This document shows positions 57,127 through 64,000 of a stretch of 64,000 bases of DNA, one piece after another. The number at the start of each line of letters is the position of its first letter. The stretch's first letter is position 1. Both the position numbers and the translations under genes were made by a program. The notes beneath the pieces were generated by a model. That model did no database searches. It worked only from the letters and a program-made list of their open reading frames with translations, and had not been told where the DNA came from. Source of the stretch: Asterella californica (taxonomy: Eukaryota; Streptophyta; Marchantiopsida; Marchantiales; Aytoniaceae); NCBI GenBank assembly GCA_036924285.1, contig JAYKYS010000012.1, positions 12,896,001 to 12,960,000 of the forward strand, in the 5' to 3' direction.

Positions 57127-60100
57127 TTGTCTAATGCGATATGGAGGAGTGTTGACTTTGCTAGTTCTTGGGTCACTTTAATTCCGATGGATCAGCTTCA
57201 TTCCATAGAACTTGATACTTCACTGTTCACCAACACATCGTCTTTGTTAGAGACACGAGGTCCAAATGTTGCAGATACTAATACAACAGTGAAGTGGTTG
57301 AGTAAGTTTCTTAGCACATCAGAGTATTCTGAGTTGGTTCAAAGTCAAGCAATTGACGGTGAGAGCTTGCGGCTCCTAGCCAACTCGAAAGATGAGTTGA
57401 TTCATTTTGGCATAACAAAGCTTGGCCATGTGCTAAAACTGCACAACTACTTTCAAACGTCTGATCTAGATACGACGCAACTAGAAGTCCATGTTCCTTT
57501 GAGAGGAGTCCCTGTTCCTGCGAGAGGAGAAGTACGAGTCAAAACTTGTCTTTTCGGAAAAGAGTCGTGCACTGTCAAGATGGAACCAAATGTTAGAGTA
57601 GATAGGAAAGGTTCACCGGACGAGCTTACTTCTCTATATCCGAAATATGATTTAGAGCAGCTAACGTCATCTGTTCCTATGATACGAGATAGGAAATCTT
57701 CACCAAACAATTGTAATTCTCTGCATTCAAAGCATGATTCTGAAGAGCTCACATCATCAGTCCATATGTCAAGTACGAGAGATGTAAGTAACTCATTCTT
57801 ATTTTTATCAATTGTTTTACTTTTGGATAATGAGTTTACTGTCATTTACTTCCGTTTACTTATCGTTTGATCGGGACAGGTTTTTCACAGTATGCAGTGA
57901 CCTTCTTACTGTCATTTACTTTTGTTTACTTATGGTTTGATTGGGACAGGTTTCTCACAGTACACAGTGGCCTTCTTACTGTCATTTATTTCCATTTACT
58001 TATGGTTTGATTGGGACAAGTTTTTCACAGTACGCAGTGGCCTTCTTACGATGATATTTTCAAGCATCGTGCAGCTGGAAAACGATTGTTGAAAGCTCAG
58101 TTCCCAAACGCATTGCGAGATCTCAACAGAGGTCATGCTCTAATCCGCTCATGGTTCGAAGATTATGAGAAGGAGAGTTTGTTACATGACATTCTGCATT
58201 TAGATTTTAAAATTCAACCTGATATGAAAGCTCTTCTGAACGATTTCAAGCAGAGTAAGTTACAGGAGTTGCCACCGTTGGTGTTTGGTAATGAGACAGA
58301 TACATATACTATGAGATGGAACCATCATACAGTATATGTGCACATTATTACTCACCGACAGGAGTTCAAGAAAAGTTTGAAATGCAAACAAGTTTCCTTA
58401 TCATCGGGTATTGATTCTATTCTTCTTCTGGTAATATTGATTATATCCTTCTTGTAAAAGTGCATGCAGGTTGCCTCAAACAGCACAGATAAGAGTGATA
58501 TGTGATAATGATGAAGTTTCAGTTTTATTATCGGTATGGTAGATTCCAAGTAGACCGTTATTTATAAGTACCCGTCAGTTTCAGTGTTCGTTGTCTACTT
58601 ATTTGAATTTTTGTATCATTATCAGATAAGATACACAAGGAAGTGAAAGTGCACAAACAGTGTGATCCTTTGGCGCGATTAATGAATAAACAACCAGAGC
58701 TGATGGCTGAGGTATTTAAAGGAGGAAAGATTTCCTTTTTTGGTCTTAAAGATAGACCTACCTCAGAGCAATTGATCGGTCGTGAGTCTGATCTGACCGG
58801 ACAGAAAAATGACAAAGTCAAACTTATTGGAATGGGAGTTCCTGAAGGTTTGGGACAAGAATTTCCATACGTTATTTTTCTTATTCAAGTGACCCATTTG
58901 GAACGGGGCTATTCCAAATCTCCGATAGCTGCATATTTTCTACCCCACTGTGTTACAACGAGAAATAATCCTTCTCAAGTACATGATCTACAACTGGTAC
59001 GTGTGTTTATTTTCGTCCGTGACATTTTTGCTCTGTAACTTAATGGATGGTTGATATCATATCCATGTAATGTTTTGAAATCGTCATACGGTGCTATTGT
59101 ACTGTGCAGAATGTTGTGGTCGAAATAGCACGGTCCTATGTGCGACTAGTGACGGAGTCAAATGATTTTGAACTGTTCCATTCTACAACATGGATTACTA
59201 AACAGTCTGAGATTTCAGAATCTCCAACTGAAGCAAACATGTGCAGTAATGAGGGTGTTCAGAAATCATCGTTTAGAACAGACTGTACAGAGAAAACCTT
59301 ACACGCAGAAGGGAGTAGAAAGCTTCATATGGAACTTCCTACCAATGACAATAAAGAGATTTTTGACCATGGGGAGGTTAACGTCTTCCTTCATAGAAGG
59401 AAAAAGATTGGAAGTGAATATTTTGCTCCTGATACATATGATCAAGAGAGGAAAGATTGCAGTGAGAATACGTTTCCCACTGTAAATTTGGAAGTTAACT
59501 TACCAATCGATCCAACTTCTGAAGTTTCACTGAGGAGCGCAGATACTGAGTTGGACATCATGAGTCGACCAAAAAGAAGTAAACCATTGACAGAGGTAAG
59601 TTTGTTTACGATTGTATCATAGTTATTCTGTTATTACTGTATTTTAATTAGTTGGCAAGATTCTAGCAAGTTCATGGTCTTGTACTGTTGTTCATCTGAC
59701 TTGTTGTCTTGTCTGTTCGGACACAAGCTGTTGCAAGCAAAGCAAAGGGTACTAGTTAATACTCTGCTTATTTATTATGAATTCTTTTTAAAGTTCCAGT
59801 ACTTATTGTATTTTGGGAAAATCTGCAGATTACCAATCGCATTAACTTACAGTGTGACACTGTATTTGAGCTTGAGCTTCTCGAGGTATGTCGTTAGTCA
59901 TGATAGTGATGATGAATAATTTCTCATGACCAGTTGTGTCTAAACATCATTCAGTTATCTAAGCACGATCGCACTTCTTGTTTTGTCTTGCAGAACATCG
60001 TGGACAAACTTTCTTCAGATGCATTGAAAATTGCAGCGTTGGTTCTTGTGGATGTGAAAACAATTGATCAACTCGCCATGAATGTAAACAGTTTTATTGC

Positions 60101-60296
60101 TCGTCAGAACAAACGCAATACGAGTAAAAAGGTCTTTGTGGGTCATGCCAAGCATAATCTAGAAAAAAAACTCGAAATGATTGTGAGATGGGCGTTAGAT
60201 GAGAAATATCTTACTTTCATTGGAAAAGTAAGAATGATAGATCAAAGATTACAGATAGAAAGACAGAACATTAAACTTCTCAAAAAGCTTTTGTAA
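57127..60296 (+). CDS. SAM-domain multi-exon protein, right copy (apparently intact)
   Basis: Five exons with consensus plant-type splice sites: to 57,783 (donor gtaagt), ~58,031 to ~58,408, 58,625-58,998 (donor gtacgt), 59,110-59,596 (donor gtaagt) and 59,993-60,296 (TAA). Exon 1 holds an animal-type sterile alpha motif at 57,286-57,459: VKWLSKFL, EYSELV, AIDGESLRLL, FGITKLGHVLKLHNYF. SAM domains mediate protein-protein or RNA contacts. Exon 2 (WPSYDDIFKHRAAGKRLLKAQFP) and exon 3 (DPLARLMNKQPELMAEVFKGGKISFFG) are conserved between the copies but match no family I know. The last exon is a helical basic tail. Because it pairs with the transposase in both arms, I infer a transposon accessory protein. 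The exact start is unresolved. Confidence 0.65.
57831..58050. repeat. 70-bp tandem array, three copies, over intron 1 acceptor
   Basis: Counterpart of 19,884-20,165 with one unit fewer. Each unit carries a gggacag or gggacaag acceptor-like end followed by tttytcacagta and cagtg-ccttcttac, so several alternative 3' splice sites are present. Confidence 0.88.
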
Positions 60297-60329
60297 ACAT
60301 CATTCTCTGTAATCTGATACTAGATCTCT

Positions 60330-61479
60330 GGTCACATCTTTGGACATTGAAGCCCATGCTGTTCAGTGTGCAGCCATGCCGTAGTTTCCAAGCTGTTCCA
60401 GAATCTACAAGAGATTGGAATGCATTCTCATAATCTGTTCAACGATTGAAGCAACAGTCGGCTCTGTTCCGAGCTTAGACTTGTCAGCTCCGGAAATGAA
60501 ATGTTGGGTAATGGAAGATCCGGCAGATCGGTAGCGCCGAAAGTGTCTTGGAGGAAGACTCGGCATGACTCTCTCTCGTAGGTCCCACGTTGGGAATTAT
60601 CGTAAAGATTCAAGTAATCATCAGACAGTCTGATGATGAGCTCAGGGTGCTCGGACCATTTCTTGTGTGTCAGTAACAATGGCCACTTGCTGCAGCTCGG
60701 AGTAATAACACCGGTACCAGGGGCTCTGTCGATTGCGAATTCCCCTTCACCTTGACCCACCGGACGTGACTGCTCTCATCGGCCACAGCAAAGTCGCGAT
60801 TCCATGTTTCTGGACGAAACTCCCTCAGCTTTCCTTCTTGAATGGATGTGTACACAAACCTCCAAACGAGGAGGAGGAAGTCGGCTGCAATTACAAGCTT
60901 CTTGGAGTTTTGGTCTTAGGTGCATCTTCTAACGAGCTCCGAGGCAAAAGTTACGACGTCGACTTCGCGAACTGATGCACTACTTCTCAACCAGTTCACA
61001 CCGGCATGGTGAGTCCCAGCTCTTTCTGCTGCGGCATGAAACGATAGGGGATCCAAGGGTCAAACCTGTCCATCCAATTGCTCAGGTGGCTCCCTTGCTG
61101 TGGAGGTGAAATGTTCATTGCCATCTTCGACTTCATGATCTCATCTATGGAGATAAGTCTGACTGTGTCCGAATCCTCGTATTTTACAGTTTTTAGAGAG
61201 TTAATTTGGGGTCTAAGATCGACCCACATCTCCGTTGGTGCTCGTACGGAAGGCAGAGCAGACACAAATGCCAGAACCTGAAGGTACAGATCGTCAGTAA
61301 GTGTAAGCAACCAATTCGAGTCGTCCAAAATTTGTAGGTATTCTGAGCTTTTCATCCAAGGTACTCTCAATTGGTCAAGCACCTCCGAATACTTTTCCTG
61401 TACAGATCGATCTACAAGAAACCAATTTGAGCTGCCGATAGTTGGAGAAGCACTTTGCTCATTAAACGCGGCCTTGAGT
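60330..61479 (-). pseudogene. NO VEIN/sacsin-like fragment, right copy
   Basis: Minus-strand counterpart of 16,496-17,606. The frame from about 61,479 reads FNEQSASPTIGSSNWFLVDRS, then VPWMKSSEYLQILDDSNWLL, without the two-base deletion, the stop and the ~57-bp deletion of the left copy. It breaks near 61,000 and continues as KWPLLLTHKKWSEHPELIIR and FLQDTFGATDLPDLPLPN. It is truncated at 61,479 by the copia LTR; the few LTR-encoded residues fused in frame upstream are not part of the family. Confidence 0.72.
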
Positions 61480-61762
61480 TGAAGGTTCGACGCAAAGTCT
61501 CTGATCCATAAGACGAGTGTATTCATCTATAGACTTCAGTCTCATTTATACACAACATGGTTCGGTGTGAAGAAACGGTAAACGTCTCATGGTCCGATGA
61601 AGAGATGTGGGTTCTTGCACACTACGTTCTATTTGTGCTATTGCCTTTGGCTTCTTTCTATTTCTCTTAACTCGGCTGTCTATGAACTTGGCTATCTAAA
61701 GTCTGAACAGTCGTGAGGAAAACTTACGAGCTCCCACTGATCTTGCAGTGTGTGTCTTTTCA
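61480..61762 (-). repeat. 3' LTR of Ty1/copia element
   Basis: On the minus strand it starts TGAAAAGACACACACTGC directly after a purine tract (gcagtgggagtat) and ends GAACCTTCA, giving TG...CA ends and 283 bp. The outer end coincides exactly with loss of palindrome symmetry, which fixes the insertion point in the NO VEIN-like sequence. The partner LTR is outside the window. Confidence 0.75.
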
Positions 61763-61787
61763 ATACTCCCACTGCACGCAATGCAGC

Positions 61788-62639
61788 TTAGATGAGACCC
61801 ATGTGTTTTAGAAATTTTTGATGTGAATCATTTGGCAAGCCTTTGGTCAATACGTCTGCAGTCATATCTCCAGTCGGGACGTATGTAACTTCGAGCTGCC
61901 CTTCATGACACCTTTCTCGGATGAAATGATGATGAACATCAATGTGTTTGCTTCGTGAGTGATGTACCGGGTTTTGTACTAATGCCAACGTCCCTTGATT
62001 GTCACCATTGATACGCGTCGGTTTTAAATCATCAGCCATAACACTTAGATCGAGCATGAGACGTCTCAACCAGATCGCCTCACGAGATGCTTGAGAAATA
62101 GATTGATACTCTGCTTCAGTTGAGGACAAAGCTACCGTTTTCTGTTTTTTGCTACTCCACGAGATTGCTGCACCAGCCAAGAGAAACACATACCCCGTGG
62201 TGGATCTTCGGTCTTCGGTGTCGGTGGCCCAGTTGGCATCTGCATATCCCACTAAGTCCTACTCTCCTCGTGAATATGTCAACTTCAAGTGCTTAGTGTC
62301 AGCTAGGTACCGGAATATCCTGTTGATTGCCCACAAATGAGCTTCAAGAGGGGCAGAGCAAAATTGACTGACTTGGCTTACGGCGAAAGCAATGTCAGGT
62401 CTGGTGAAGAGCATAATAAACATCAACATTCTCACCTTCTGTTGATAATCAAATTTATCCACGGTATTTGAACCATTGTCACTTTCAGAGAGTCCTCCAG
62501 AACACAATTTCAAGTTTACTTCTATAGGTGTTGGCTGTGGGTGACATCTCTCAAAGTGACACCTTTTCAAAATGTTGTCGATGGACGATTCCTGGTCCAG
62601 TGAGATTGTCTTCTCATCCTTGTTGATGGTAATTCGCAC
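61788..62639 (-). pseudogene. copia RNase H and RT C-terminal region
   Basis: From 62,639: ITINKDEKTISLDQ, then LMFIMLFTRPDIAFAVSQVSQF, ending at a TAG (YSRGE-stop) near 62,259. The frame continues [20 protein letters not shown] and [19 protein letters not shown], the copia RNase H signature, then [11 protein letters not shown] and TADVLTKGL to the end at 61,788. The TAG is a nonsense change within an otherwise continuous frame. Confidence 0.9.
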
Positions 62640-63250
62640 TCCTAGCCACTAGTGGACGGGTCCCATTTCTTTCATCTTGAATTCTCGAGACAACATCTGC
62701 ATGACTTCCTGTAAGGAGACGAGACTGTTACTTGCAAGGAGTAGGTCGTCAAAGTAAACTATCAGATATAGTACGTTATGAAAAATGTATAGGCATGCAT
62801 CAGCTTGTGATCGTTGCATCCCCAGGTCCACGAGATATTGATCGAGTCGTTCATACCACGAACGTCCAGACTGTTTGAGTCCGTATAATCCTTTGTGGAG
62901 TCTACAGACGGACCGTCGAGGAAGTTGTTCGTTTGCCCGTGGGACGAATCCCTCAAGTAATTCCATGTAAATCTCCTCATGGATCTTACCATTGAGGTAA
63001 GCTGTGACCACGTCCATTTGACGAATTTGCGGACCTTGTAAAGATGAAGCAGAAAAAAGCTGCGAATGGTGGGGAACTTTACCACAGGTGCAAACGTTTC
63101 ATGATAATCGATTCCGTGTTGTTGTGCATAACCCTTTGCCACAAGTCGTGCTTTGTGACGAATTACCGCACCTGTAGCATCACGTTTTAATTTGAACCGA
63201 TGACGTTTTTACCCTCGGGTAATGATGTGATCGACCAGGTCTCATTGGTT
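62640..63250 (-). pseudogene. copia reverse transcriptase core
   Basis: In order on the minus strand: [39 protein letters not shown], a frameshift near 63,050, [39 protein letters not shown], and the catalytic box [11 protein letters not shown] (YFDD). It ends at a stop at about 62,649 (GPVH-stop-WLG). Both aspartates remain, but the frame is broken. Confidence 0.9.
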
Positions 63251-63990
63251 TCCAACAATACCAACTCAGAAGCTATTGCCTCTTTCCAAGCATCCGAGTC
63301 CGACGCATTAATGACTTCTTGAAAACTTTGGGGTTCCAACGTGTTCTCATGCGCCATCCATGCAAATTCACTCAAATGGTGTGGTGGACGACTTTCTCTT
63401 CCTGACCTGGTAATGTAGGTTGGTCGATCTGTATTCGTCGATGATATCTGAACCGGTATGGCAGAGGTCTCTGTGAAGTCACCTGACGGATCTTGTAAAG
63501 ATGATCCTAACCCAGAGTTCATATGTGGATGATCGTTTGTCTGATCATCACGGTTGGAAACTCCTCTTGATGCCGTTGTGGCACTAAGACTGGGAGAGTC
63601 TTCTATCATAGTCGTGACATTTTGTCCTGAGACTCTGGTTCCATAGAGAAGACCTCCACACGCTTCGATAGGTATCAAATCCAAACCCGCATGACGCTGA
63701 TTGTAGTTAGTGAGAACCGCTGGGATATGAAAACAATCTTCATCAAAGATCACGTCACGACTTTTCAGGAATGTCCTAGTAATAGGGTCCATTAGTCGAT
63801 AGGCCTTGGATAGTTCATAGTACCCTACAAAGATGCATGATCTACTCTTTGCATCTAGTTTTGCTCGTCTAGCGTCAGGTGCATGCACATAGCATGTACA
63901 ACCAAAAACCTTGAGATGTGTCAAATCTGGTTGTACACCGCTCCATACCTCCATGGGGCTCTTGGAGCTAGCTAGCGACCGTGATGGCAC
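63187..63990 (-). pseudogene. copia integrase C-terminal region and linker
   Basis: Reads SPMEVWSGVQPDLTHLKVFG, CTCYVHAPDARRAKLDAKS, RSCIFVGYYELSKAYRLMDP and SRDVIFDEDC, the GKGY-like C-terminus of copia integrase. A low-complexity linker follows, then the start of the RT region ([39 protein letters not shown]). A small deletion at 63,190 removes the usual KWVF residues and shifts the frame. Confidence 0.88.
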
Positions 63991-64000
63991 GCGATTACGG

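Larger units (their letters stand above)
49650..61479 (-). repeat. outer arm of giant palindrome, right
   Basis: Reverse complement of 16,496-26,262, with a 1.87-kb extra insertion (51,863-53,729) and additional ~150-bp satellite units. It ends at 61,479 exactly where a copia LTR begins. Confidence 0.9.
61480..64000 (-). mobile_element. degenerate Ty1/copia retrotransposon, 3' part
   Basis: Integrase C-terminus, reverse transcriptase and RNase H follow one another on the minus strand towards the LTR; integrase before RT is the copia order. At least two frameshifts and two nonsense changes interrupt the polyprotein. The element runs off the right edge. Confidence 0.92.

Noticed and set aside
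16496..61479. Palindrome as a simple assembly fold-back artefact
   Set aside because: Arms differ by substitutions, indels, repeat copy number, a 1.87-kb insertion and a 9.4-kb segment; an artefactual mirror of one molecule would be nearly identical. Read support was not available, so a chimeric join at the axis remains formally possible.

Overview
The window looks like a plant nuclear genome, most likely a bryophyte or another early-diverging land plant. The evidence is: (i) pseudogene copies of the plant NO VEIN/sacsin-like HSP90-type ATPase family; (ii) a Ty3/gypsy chromovirus whose primer-binding site matches initiator tRNA-Met (tggtatcagagc); (iii) a plant-type Ty1/copia element; (iv) short GT-AG introns. 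The species cannot be named from the sequence. Most of the window is transposon, repeat and decayed gene sequence. The only plausible host genes are at the left edge.

Layout. 1-2.8 kb: the 3' end of a LOTUS/OST-HTH domain gene (+) overlaps, tail to tail, an unrecognised two-segment membrane protein gene (-). 3.6-10.8 kb: one complete but heavily mutated Ty3/gypsy chromovirus with ~0.98 kb LTRs. 10.8-16 kb: low-coding sequence with a probable retroposed insert (16-bp target duplication) and a duplicated hairpin-bearing block. 16.5-61.5 kb: one very large imperfect palindrome centred on 42,566/42,567. From outside to centre each half carries a NO VEIN-like pseudogene fragment, a multi-exon SAM-domain gene pointing outward, several kb of shared repeats, and a Tnp2-family (CACTA/CMC-like) transposase gene pointing inward. 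The two transposase genes are tail to tail about a perfect 64-bp palindrome, inside a cluster of short GTAGG(G/A)AA-type motifs. The left half also holds ~9.4 kb (about 26.3-35.6 kb) with no counterpart on the right. That segment contains a low-GC gene for a 2-oxoglutarate/Fe(II) dioxygenase whose C-terminal motifs look TET/JBP-like. 61.5-64 kb: a degenerate Ty1/copia element (-) whose 3' LTR interrupts the right-hand NO VEIN-like fragment, so the true outer end of the palindrome is hidden or lies outside the window.

How the parts may work together (inference). The SAM gene, the Tnp2-like transposase and their shared flanking repeats look like parts of one large DNA transposon that was duplicated in inverted orientation. 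The arms differ by scattered substitutions and indels (about 96-98% identical where I compared them by eye), and each copy carries its own lesions. The palindrome is therefore old enough to have diverged and is not a trivial assembly fold-back. Combining a DDE transposase of the Tnp2/KDZ type with a TET/JBP-like dioxygenase recalls basidiomycete fungi, where TET/JBP genes accompany KDZ transposons. Finding the same pairing in a plant-like genome, together with a SAM-domain accessory gene, is the most interesting possibility here.
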